Positions 17,163 through 25,225 of a stretch of DNA of 64,000 bases are shown here, one piece after another. Position 1 is the stretch's first letter, and each line of letters opens with the position of its first letter. The stretch is from Thiomargarita sp. (GTDB taxonomy: Bacteria; Pseudomonadota; Gammaproteobacteria; Beggiatoales; Beggiatoaceae), in the NCBI GenBank assembly GCA_020718845.1, contig DYRG01000010.1, positions 1 to 64,000 of the forward strand, given 5' to 3'. The notes below the pieces were generated by a model that was not told the DNA's origin, made no database searches, and saw only the letters and a program-made list of their open reading frames with translations. The position numbers and the translations under genes were made by a program.

Positions 17163-17777
17163 ATGTTGCGTAAACTTTTAGTCGTTGTTTTGTTTTTGGT
17201 ATCAAGTAACTCATATGCTTTGAATCTTAGAGAAGATTCATCTTACCTTACACCATTTCTTAACCAGAAATGGTCATTTAGTAGTTCGATGAAAAGTGAA
17301 ACTATTACGTTTTCAAACTCTATAACAACCTCATCAGTAACTAATTATAAAACACTACTTGGAGTTGGTAAAAGTGATAACTCGGAATGGAAGCTCTCTT
17401 ATGACCAAAACGGTTATGATTTATATCATTCATACATAGACAGTAATAATATAGGTAGAGAAGATCACTTTAAATTTCAATATAGCGGTACTACCTCAAC
17501 AGAAGTCACTGGTACTTATTATTTGTTTTCCTTTAAATCTGTATTTGATACATCAAGAAGTGATAGTGTAATAATTACAGGGAAACTTTTAAATAGTGCA
17601 GAGCAATCTCAAACAACTCAACCGCAAGCTGGTTGCACAACTTTTTACCGTAGTTCCGATCAAACTGTTCACATTCCATGCTTGAAGTTAGAAGGTGACG
17701 ACAATGTTAATTTCAGCGTGATAATGAAACTGATAAACCAGAACCCTCTTGACTTCAGAGTTATAGAATTAAAGTAA
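17163..17777 (+). CDS. Secreted hypothetical protein (possible gene-cassette cargo)
   Basis: 204-aa protein with a clear signal peptide (MLRKLLVVVLFLVSSNSYA, cleavage about residue 19). The mature part is rich in Ser/Thr/Asn with alternating beta-type stretches and two cysteines (CTTFYRSSDQTVHIPC) likely to form a disulfide in the periplasm or outside. No family is recognised. A GCAGGAG ribosome-binding site precedes the ATG. It is divergent from the integrase fragment at 17021, the way the first cassette of an integron faces away from intI. It has its own terminator. Probably acquired DNA; function unknown. Confidence 0.7.
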   Translation: MLRKLLVVVLFLVSSNSYALNLREDSSYLTPFLNQKWSFSSSMKSETITFSNSITTSSVTNYKTLLGVGKSDNSEWKLSYDQNGYDLYHSYIDSNNIGREDHFKFQYSGTTSTEVTGTYYLFSFKSVFDTSRSDSVIITGKLLNSAEQSQTTQPQAGCTTFYRSSDQTVHIPCLKLEGDDNVNFSVIMKLINQNPLDFRVIELK

Positions 17778-17798
17778 TATTTAACTTGTCGCTCAATG

Positions 17799-17823
17799 CC
17801 GACCACTCGCCGTCGGTTTTTTT
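17799..17823 (+). terminator. Rho-independent terminator of the secreted-protein gene
   Basis: CCGAC (17799-17803) pairs with GTCGG (17812-17816), followed directly by seven T. It lies 21 bp past the stop codon. Confidence 0.65.
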
Positions 17824-17833
17824 CGGTTTGATT

Positions 17834-17867
17834 TAAGCTCACTGGCGGCGGCGGTCGCCTGAGCTTA
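17834..17867. repeat. GC-rich bulged inverted repeat
   Basis: TAAGCTCA (17834-17841) pairs with TGAGCTTA (17860-17867), then GGCG (17844-17847) with CGCC (17856-17859), leaving CT as a bulge on one arm. The GC-rich core stands out in AT-rich surroundings. A bulged hairpin next to a cassette-like gene recalls integron attC sites, but I do not find a full pair of core sites. Confidence 0.5.
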
Positions 17868-17924
17868 TCCACTCTACGCGAACTTTCTTTAGAATTATCA
17901 AATCACAACTTCTCAATTTTTCTA

Positions 17925-18014
17925 TCAATCTTCCTTTAAATCACGGCGTTCAACGGTAGTGGGATCAACGGTGATCGGACGATAGATTTCTACACGGCAG
18001 TTTTCTTCAACTTT
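17925..18014 (-). repeat. Inner copy of 90-bp rnfH 3'-end direct repeat (within rnfH)
   Basis: This is the native 3' end of rnfH. The seven differences from the outer copy (in Asn, Cys, Arg, Arg, Pro, Thr, Thr codons) are all third-position and silent. Confidence 0.9.
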
Positions 18015-18194
18015 CGCATCTAATTTGGCGATCTTTCCAAAAATCCCAACTTTTTGTTTGCTCAGATCGATTTCTGGAAATTGTTTTAATAAACCCGAAT
18101 GCTCAATGACTTCTTTCACTGTGCATTCTTCTGGCACTTCTATTTTCAACCAAACTTGTTTCGTGGGTAACGCATACGCAATGCCGACTTTCAT
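17925..18194 (-). CDS. rnfH: RnfH family protein (UPF0125)
   Basis: 89-aa beta-grasp (ubiquitin-like) protein: MKVGIAYALPTKQVWLKIEVPEECTV at the start, VKEVIEHSGLL, and KVGIFGKIAKLD followed by RVEIYRPITVDP, the family signature. RnfH is encoded near rnf operons in some bacteria, and near smpB and ratA in E. coli; its molecular role is unsettled. It lies downstream of rnfE on the same strand, separated by 123 bp that carry two palindromic elements. Its last 90 bp are duplicated at 16854-16943. Confidence 0.88.
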   Translation of the reverse strand: MKVGIAYALPTKQVWLKIEVPEECTVKEVIEHSGLLKQFPEIDLSKQKVGIFGKIAKLDAKVEENCRVEIYRPITVDPTTVERRDLKED

Positions 18195-18231
18195 TTCATT
18201 TTTCCTCTCTTATTTTATTTCATCTCTTTCT

Positions 18232-18264
18232 AAACCTGCAAGGTTTTTGAAACCTTGTAGGTTT
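18232..18264. repeat. Long REP-like hairpin between rnfE and rnfH
   Basis: AAACCTGCAAGGTTT (18232-18246) and AAACCTTGTAGGTTT (18250-18264) pair over 15 bp with one G-T pair and a 3-nt loop. It resembles the AACCT-GCAAGG-TTT palindromes that I recall as abundant in filamentous sulfur bacteria and cyanobacteria. It may also terminate rnfE transcription. Confidence 0.6.
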
Positions 18265-18288
18265 TTAGTTGAAATCCCTTTCTTTTCT

Positions 18289-18312
18289 CGTTCCCACGAT
18301 CGATCGTGAACA
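18289..18312. repeat. CGATCG-centred palindrome near the rnfE stop
   Basis: CACGATCGATCGTG (18295-18308) is a perfect 14-bp palindrome, extended by GTTC and GAAC flanks with one bulged C. It shares the GTTCCCAC edge with the palindrome at 7444-7471. Confidence 0.5.
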
Positions 18313-18317
18313 AGAAA

Positions 18318-18989
18318 TTATGCAGCAACAGTTTCAGAAGATATTGCAGCGGCTTTTTGTTTTGCTCGATTATCCAATAAGCGTTTGCCAACGATTAGAA
18401 ATCCCATTGCAACAAATCCACCGGGAGGAAGTATCATTAAAAGCACGCCTTTGTAATGTGGAATAATGGTCATTTCTAAAAAAGCGAAGTTTTGACCTAA
18501 CAAAAGTGAAGCACCAGAAAACAATGTTCCACTGCCAATAATTTCTCGAATTCCACCAAGCAAAACTAATCCTAAAGTAAAGCCAATTCCCATAAATAAA
18601 CCATCAACCGCTGACGGGAAAACGGGGTTTTGTGAGGCAAAAGATTCGGCGCGTGCTAACACTGCACAATTCACCACAATTAATGGAATGAACAATCCTA
18701 AAACTTTATATAATTCATGGATATACGCATTCATACCCATATCAACTAAGGTAACAATCGTTGCAATTAAAACAATAAAAGCTGGAATGCGCACTTCACT
18801 TGGAATAAAAGAACGCACTAAAGAAATTGCAACATTGGATGCGATAAGAACGGCAGTCGTTGCTAACCCCATTCCTAAGCCGTTAGTGGCGGTACTTGTG
18901 ACTGCTAATAAAGGGCATAATGCAATATTTTGGGCGAGAACAACATTATTTCCCCATAAACCTTCTGAAATGATTTGACGGTAATTCAT
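18318..18989 (-). CDS. rnfE: RNF complex subunit E
   Basis: 223-aa integral membrane protein with about six membrane segments, part of the ion-translocating ferredoxin:NAD oxidoreductase (RNF). N-terminal EGLWGNNVVLAQNIALCPLLAVTSTATNGLGMGLAT with the conserved Cys, and VNCAVLARAESFAS, match RnfE/RsxE; together with RnfA it holds the intramembrane Fe-S cluster. It is the fifth gene of the rnfB-C-D-G-E run. The 5-bp gap to rnfG indicates one operon. Confidence 0.96.
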   Translation of the reverse strand: MNYRQIISEGLWGNNVVLAQNIALCPLLAVTSTATNGLGMGLATTAVLIASNVAISLVRSFIPSEVRIPAFIVLIATIVTLVDMGMNAYIHELYKVLGLFIPLIVVNCAVLARAESFASQNPVFPSAVDGLFMGIGFTLGLVLLGGIREIIGSGTLFSGASLLLGQNFAFLEMTIIPHYKGVLLMILPPGGFVAMGFLIVGKRLLDNRAKQKAAAISSETVAA

Positions 18990-18994
18990 GATTA

Positions 18995-19597
18995 TTACTC
19001 TCCTAAAATAGTTGCTCGATGTGCTTGAAATACTTGTAATGCCTCTTTTATTCCCTTTACAACGGCTCGAGGAGTAATGGTTGCACCCGTGAATTGATCA
19101 AATATTCCGCCATCTTTTTTAACTCCCCATTTGTCGACCGGAGGATTTTCTAAAGAAAGCCCATTGAATTTTGTAATCCAATCCGAACGCTTAACTTCAA
19201 TTTTATCACCTAATCCGGGGGTTTCATTGTGAGCAAGAACCCGCGCTCCTAAAACTTTGCCATCTCGATCTATCCCAAGAATTACTTTGATATTTCCAGC
19301 ATAACCACCTTTGGCTGTCCATTCAAAAGCAACTGCATTGACTTTGTTTTGCAAACGTCCTTTGTAAATAGTGGTTTCTGCTTCGCCTTGTAATTTGAGA
19401 GAAACCGTGTCTTTTACCAAATCATTATCGTAATAGTCTTTTGGAACAACTTGCGTTAAAAAGGCTTTCAAATCTTCCAAACGACTTTGCTCAATTGCAT
19501 CGTGCGTTAAATTGTTTGCAATCACTAATGCCGCGCTGGTTAATAAGGCAATCACGGCTAAAATCCCACCTTGATATTGAATGCTTTGCTGATTCAT
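18995..19597 (-). CDS. rnfG: RNF complex subunit G
   Basis: 200-aa periplasm-facing subunit with one N-terminal membrane segment (residues 8-30) and an FMN-binding domain. The FMN-attachment motif is in DQFTGATITPRAVVKG; the last Thr of TGAT (about residue 173) carries FMN through a phosphoester bond. LAHNETPGLGDK and KKDGGIFDQFTGATI are typical of RnfG/NqrC. It passes electrons within RNF between the Fe-S and flavin subunits. Confidence 0.96.
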   Translation of the reverse strand: MNQQSIQYQGGILAVIALLTSAALVIANNLTHDAIEQSRLEDLKAFLTQVVPKDYYDNDLVKDTVSLKLQGEAETTIYKGRLQNKVNAVAFEWTAKGGYAGNIKVILGIDRDGKVLGARVLAHNETPGLGDKIEVKRSDWITKFNGLSLENPPVDKWGVKKDGGIFDQFTGATITPRAVVKGIKEALQVFQAHRATILGE

Positions 19598-19606
19598 AAG
19601 AAACTC

Positions 19607-20686
19607 CTATTTCTCCGCGTCATTGGAATATTGCAACGGATCGCCTTTGCGCGAACGCCCATACACGCGAGGACGCAACCACCGATCTAATAACGGGGTC
19701 ATCGCGTTCATCAATAACACCGCAAAACCAACGCCTTCGGGATAACCCGCCCAGCTTCGAATCACGAAAATCAACACCCCACAGCCGATTCCAAACACGA
19801 TTTGACCCATTTTGCTGATCGGTGAGGTGACGGGATCAGTGGCAATAAAGAACGCCCCAAGCATTGCCGCGCCACCAAAAAGGTGATAAAAAACAAAAGG
19901 ATATTTATTCGGATTGATACCGTATGCGATGCCTGCGCAGATCGTTAAAGAAACCAAAATCGCTACGGGAATGTGCCAAGTAATAATTCCCATAAAAATC
20001 ATCACGATACCACCTAATAAAATCAAAAAGGCAGACGTTTCGCCCATACTTCCTGAAACTTTACCCCAAAATAACTCATTGATTGAAAAGGTATTTTTTA
20101 GGATTTCAGGCATCGCAATGCCGCGACTTAATTCAGTTTTGATATAACCTAAAGTGGTTGCACCTGTTGAAGCATCAGAGAAAGTTGCTCCTAAAAAAGT
20201 GATGTGTAGGCTTTCAAAAAAGCTCGGCGAACCCATTTCAAAAAGCGGATGCGGAGAAACCCACGTCGTCATTTCAACAGGAAAAGAAATCAACAGAGCA
20301 ATTCGAGCAACCATCGCAGGATTAAACAGGTTTTGACCCAAACCGCCATACACTTGTTTTCCAATCATAATTGCAATGAAACTTCCAACCACGCCAATCC
20401 ACCAAGGCGCGTACGGCGGCAACGTCAGCGCGATCAACCAACCCGTTAAAAGTGCTGATCCGTCATGTATATGAAATTGCACGGGTTTTTGCGACCATTT
20501 CAACGCCAACGCCTCGAAACCAACCGCCGATCCACAGGTGATTAAAAATAAAAAAATCGCTGGAAATCCAAACACATAGAAACCAAATAAGGTCGCGGGC
20601 GTTAAGGCTAACATCACCGTCCACATCACTTTTGAAACGCTCAAACCGCCGTGCGTGTGGGGACTGCTCATTAAAAGAGTGTTCAT
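19607..20686 (-). CDS. rnfD: RNF complex subunit D
   Basis: 359-aa integral membrane subunit with about nine hydrophobic segments, related to NqrB. The covalent FMN site is in DASTGATTLGY. MSSPHTHGGLSVSKVMW at the N-terminus, IMIGKQVYGGLGQNLFNPAM, FFIATDPVTSPIS and FVIRSWAGYPEGVGFAVLLMNAMTPLLDRW are RnfD signatures. It probably contributes to ion translocation. Its start overlaps the rnfC stop by 4 bp (ATGA). Confidence 0.97.
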   Translation of the reverse strand: MNTLLMSSPHTHGGLSVSKVMWTVMLALTPATLFGFYVFGFPAIFLFLITCGSAVGFEALALKWSQKPVQFHIHDGSALLTGWLIALTLPPYAPWWIGVVGSFIAIMIGKQVYGGLGQNLFNPAMVARIALLISFPVEMTTWVSPHPLFEMGSPSFFESLHITFLGATFSDASTGATTLGYIKTELSRGIAMPEILKNTFSINELFWGKVSGSMGETSAFLILLGGIVMIFMGIITWHIPVAILVSLTICAGIAYGINPNKYPFVFYHLFGGAAMLGAFFIATDPVTSPISKMGQIVFGIGCGVLIFVIRSWAGYPEGVGFAVLLMNAMTPLLDRWLRPRVYGRSRKGDPLQYSNDAEK

Positions 20687-22137
20687 GGATTTGCCTCCGC
20701 TTGAGCCGCTTTCGCAGCCTTTTGTTTTGCAAGACGTTCTCGTTTTTCACGCGCCTCACGTTCCAAACGTTCCGCCCGTTGGACAATTAAACGTTTTGTT
20801 TCATCTTGTTGATATTGTTGACGTTGTCGATCAACCAATTCACCACGCGCATATTGAAAATATTGAACCAACGGAATATGTGATGGACAAACGTAAGCGC
20901 ATGATCCGCAAAGAATACAATCTAATAACCCCGAATGCGTCGCGCCATCTAAATCGCCCACTTTCGTGAACGCCGCCATATCCAACGGCAACAATCCGCA
21001 CGGGCACGCATTCACGCATCGCGCACACCGAATGCACGGCATCGCGGCGGTTGAATGGGTTTCGGCGTGCGTTAAGGCTAAAACGCCATTGCTACCTTTC
21101 ACAATCGGGACTTTAGTGGTCGGGAGCATTTGACCCATCATTGGACCGCCCAGCAATAAACGGTCGGGTTCGATGTCAAAACCTCCACAATAATCAATCA
21201 GATACTGAACAGGCGTGCCGATGAGCACTCGAAGATTTTTTGCCTCACGCATTGCCCCGCCGCTGATCGTCACGATTCGAGAAACCAACGGTTTTCCTTC
21301 ACGCAGCGCTTCATGCACCGCAAATGCCGTCGCCACGTTATGCACCACTACGCCAATATCCGCCGTCAAAGCGCGGGCGGGGGTTTCTAAACCCGTCAAA
21401 GTTTGCACTAAATGCTTTTCTGATCCCATGGGATAGCGTGTGGGCACGCCTATCACTTTGATATTATTATATTTTTCTGCTTCTAATTTCAAATATTGTT
21501 GGGCTTTGGGTTTGTTATTTTCGATGGCAATGACGATATTTTTCACGCCCAACGCATAACCCATAATTCTAATTCCATCAAGGACTTGCGCGGTGTATTC
21601 TTGCATTAAACGATCATCGCACGTCAAATAGGGTTCGCATTCAGCCCCATTAATCACGAGGGTTTCCAAGGTGTAGCGTTTGCGCAAATTCAACTTCACC
21701 GCCGAGGGAAACGTCGCGCCGCCCATTCCGACAATCCCTGCTGCGGCAACCCGTTTGCTAATCTCTTCAGGAGCTAAATCGAAAGGATTTTCAACGGGTT
21801 GCAGATCAATCCATTGATCTTCGCCATCGGGTTTGAGCGTGATCGTCAAAACGGGCAAACCCGACGGATGCGGCGCGTGATAATTACCGATTTTGGAAAT
21901 TGTCCCCGACGTGGGCGCGTGAATTGGCGCGGAAATCATCCCTTGCCCGTGCGCAATTAATTGACCTTTCAGGACTTTTTCGCCAATGTGAATAGTTGGA
22001 ATCGCTGGATTGCCGATGTGTTGTTGAACTGGAATTCGCAACGTTTCTGGGATTGGCACGCTTTCAATCGGTGAATGTGCGCTGCGATCTTTGCGTTCTT
22101 GCGGATGCACGCCGCCGCGAATATTAAAGAGTTTCAT
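20683..22137 (-). CDS. rnfC: RNF complex subunit C
   Basis: 484-aa peripheral subunit that binds NADH and FMN and carries two [4Fe-4S] clusters. Domains: RnfC N-terminal barrel-like part, VAAAGIVGMGGATFPSAVKL with the glycine-rich FMN/NAD loop, the SLBB part, then CIRCARCVNACPCGLLP and CILCGSCAYVCPSHIPLVQYF. The tail after residue 440 is a short basic/acidic coiled coil; the long Ala/Lys-rich extension of E. coli RsxC (740 aa) is mostly missing, as in many other bacteria. Confidence 0.97.
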   Translation of the reverse strand: MKLFNIRGGVHPQERKDRSAHSPIESVPIPETLRIPVQQHIGNPAIPTIHIGEKVLKGQLIAHGQGMISAPIHAPTSGTISKIGNYHAPHPSGLPVLTITLKPDGEDQWIDLQPVENPFDLAPEEISKRVAAAGIVGMGGATFPSAVKLNLRKRYTLETLVINGAECEPYLTCDDRLMQEYTAQVLDGIRIMGYALGVKNIVIAIENNKPKAQQYLKLEAEKYNNIKVIGVPTRYPMGSEKHLVQTLTGLETPARALTADIGVVVHNVATAFAVHEALREGKPLVSRIVTISGGAMREAKNLRVLIGTPVQYLIDYCGGFDIEPDRLLLGGPMMGQMLPTTKVPIVKGSNGVLALTHAETHSTAAMPCIRCARCVNACPCGLLPLDMAAFTKVGDLDGATHSGLLDCILCGSCAYVCPSHIPLVQYFQYARGELVDRQRQQYQQDETKRLIVQRAERLEREAREKRERLAKQKAAKAAQAEANP

Positions 22138-22148
22138 AGACTTATCCT

Positions 22149-22679
22149 CTAAGCGACCGCCATGTCGGGTTTATGCCAATACCATGTTTGCAACGTGGGT
22201 TTGATTTCCCTCAAACGGATACATTCGGTCGGACAGGTATCGACGCATTTCCCACAACCCGTGCACGCATCGGTGATAACGGTGTGCAATTGTTTGGGTC
22301 CGCCCATGATCGCGTCGGTCGGACAACGTTTAAAACAGCGTTGGCAACCAATACATAACGCCTCGTTTATAAAGGCAAATTTGGGAGTATTATCAGCGAC
22401 GGACGACAAATCGATGGACACGCCTAATTTGGCGGCGAGTTTTTCCACGACCACTTTTCCGCCCGGCGGACATAAAGTGACGGGGGCTTTGCCGTTTAAT
22501 AAGGCTTCGGCGGCGGGATTGCAGCCCGCAAATCCACACTGACCGCATTGAGAACCGGGTAAAATTTCAAGGATTTCAGCCTGTAACGGATTGCCTTCGA
22601 CGGCAAAATAGCGGGCGGCGATCCCCAACAACGCGCCCAACATCAATCCCATCAAGGTCAAACTAATCACCGCAAACAT
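22149..22679 (-). CDS. rnfB: RNF complex subunit B (ferredoxin-like)
   Basis: 176-aa electron-entry subunit: an N-terminal membrane helix (residues 3-25), the Fe-S domain with CGQCGFAGCNPAAEAL..LCPPGG, and two ferredoxin-type [4Fe-4S] motifs, CIGCQRCFKRCPTDAI and CTGCGKCVDTCPTECI. It receives electrons from ferredoxin. It is the first rnf gene here; rnfA, normally just upstream, is not present in the 400 bp before groEL. Confidence 0.96.
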   Translation of the reverse strand: MFAVISLTLMGLMLGALLGIAARYFAVEGNPLQAEILEILPGSQCGQCGFAGCNPAAEALLNGKAPVTLCPPGGKVVVEKLAAKLGVSIDLSSVADNTPKFAFINEALCIGCQRCFKRCPTDAIMGGPKQLHTVITDACTGCGKCVDTCPTECIRLREIKPTLQTWYWHKPDMAVA

Positions 22680-22694
22680 AAATATATCCCTATC

Positions 22695-22721
22695 TTTGAG
22701 TGTTTTTTTTTAACTCAAAGC
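22695..22721. repeat. Hairpin in the rnfB 5' leader
   Basis: CTTTGAGT (22695-22702) and ACTCAAAG (22714-22721) form an 8-bp stem just upstream of the rnfB start on the minus strand, with an A-rich loop in that orientation. Role unknown. Confidence 0.4.
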
Positions 22722-22852
22722 ACAAAATATGCCGCGTCTTTTTTGGATGTAATACATTGATTTAATTGAATTTATTTTGTAATTTTTAAAAAACGACTTG
22801 TAAGTTTTCTCACAAGAGATTTATTGTTGTCTTGAAACCTACAATTGATTGA

Positions 22853-23026
22853 TCAAAAAGAAAAAGAAAAGGAAAAGGAAAAGGAAAAGGAAAATTAAAG
22901 AAAAAATCAGAAGAAAAGAAACTTTTTAAAGATTTGGTAGACGCTAATAAAAACAGAGCAAAATCTCTAATTGAAATGCGGAAAAATTACAAACACTTTA
23001 ATAAAAAAAACCTACTAGTTTTTTAA
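22853..23026 (+). other. Lys-rich open frame without a start codon
   Basis: The frame opened after the TGA at 22850 encodes KRKRKGKGKGKGKLKKKSEE, then FKDLVDANKNRAKSLIEMRK and a short tail, ending inside the groEL terminator hairpin. The only ATG is near the end. The second part looks protein-like and might be a relic; the first is produced by the hexamer repeat. I do not call a gene. Confidence 0.2.
22855..22890. repeat. Hexanucleotide tandem repeat (AAAARG)6
   Basis: Six head-to-tail units: two AAAAAG followed by four AAAAGG. Such short tandem repeats can change length by slippage. It is not inside a confirmed gene. Confidence 0.8.
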
Positions 23027-23040
23027 AATCTAGTAGGTTT
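23008..23040 (-). terminator. Rho-independent terminator of groESL
   Basis: AAACCTACTAG (23008-23018) and CTAGTAGGTTT (23030-23040) form an 11-bp stem. Read on the minus strand the stem is followed by a run of eight T. It lies 36 bp past the groEL stop. Confidence 0.85.
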
Positions 23041-23075
23041 TTAGATGTTAGAAATAATCTTTTAAATTCAAAAGA

Positions 23076-24740
<1,665 letters not shown>

Positions 24741-24758
24741 TTATAAAAAGAGAAATCG

Positions 24759-25049
24759 TTATTCTTCAATAACGCCCATTAAATCTTCTTCACGCATCAC
24801 GACGAGTTCTTCACCGTCGACTTTCACTTCTGTGCCAGAATATTTGCCAAATAAAACTAAATCGCCTTCTTTGACTTGTAATGCGCGGACGCTACCGTTT
24901 TCCATGATTTTGCCTGTGCCGACGGCTAACACTTTGCCGCGCATGGGTTTTTCGGTGGCGGAATCTGGGAGCACGATGCCGCCAGCGGTTTTGCGTTCTT
25001 CTTCAACACGTTTGACAATCACCCGATCATGTAACGGACGGATTTTCAT
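24759..25049 (-). CDS. groES: Co-chaperonin GroES (Hsp10)
   Basis: 96-aa heptameric lid of Gro[20 protein letters not shown] at the N-terminus, [22 protein letters not shown] with the mobile loop, and [19 protein letters not shown] are typical. An in-frame ATG at 25142 would add 31 residues across the CIRCE element and is rejected; the ATG at 25049 has an AGGAGAAAAACTC ribosome-binding site. Expression should rise on heat or misfolding stress when HrcA leaves CIRCE. Confidence 0.99.
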   Translation of the reverse strand: MKIRPLHDRVIVKRVEEERKTAGGIVLPDSATEKPMRGKVLAVGTGKIMENGSVRALQVKEGDLVLFGKYSGTEVKVDGEELVVMREEDLMGVIEE

Positions 25050-25105
25050 AGAGTTTTTCTCCTGAGAATAAAATGTGAGGTTAATTCGGGGATGGCGGAT
25101 GATTA

Positions 25106-25132
25106 TTAGCACTCGCCACCTGTGAGTGCTAA
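25106..25132. promoter_or_regulatory. CIRCE element (HrcA operator)
   Basis: TTAGCACTC, nine bases, GAGTGCTAA: an exact match to the CIRCE consensus, 57 bp upstream of the groES start. It overlaps the -10 box of the predicted promoter, so HrcA binding would block transcription. Confidence 0.97.
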
Positions 25133-25158
25133 TATAGCGCAAAAAGCCAAACTTTCAA
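25131..25158 (-). promoter_or_regulatory. Sigma-70 type promoter of groESL
   Basis: Read on the minus strand: -35 TTGAAA (25158-25153), 16-bp spacer, -10 TATATT (25136-25131). Initiation would fall within the CIRCE element, a common arrangement. No clear sigma-32 promoter was assigned. Confidence 0.65.
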
Positions 25159-25225
25159 GACTATTCGCGCAAAAAATTTTCCTGCCGTGTAAAATTCCTG
25201 AAACCTAAAAATGAGAATTCAGACG

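Larger units (their letters stand above)
22680..23075. other. Intergenic region between rnfB and groEL
   Basis: 396 bp carrying the rnfB leader with a hairpin, an A/G-rich hexamer repeat, a lysine-rich frame without a start, and the groEL terminator. No rnfA remnant was recognised. Confidence 0.6.

Noticed and set aside
17779-17833. Complete attC site after the secreted-protein gene
   Set aside because: An inverse-core match and a one-mismatch core are present, but the L boxes do not pair as required. It is kept only as a possibility in the findings.
22680-23075. rnfA remnant upstream of rnfB
   Set aside because: No hydrophobic frame or RnfA motif was found on either strand.
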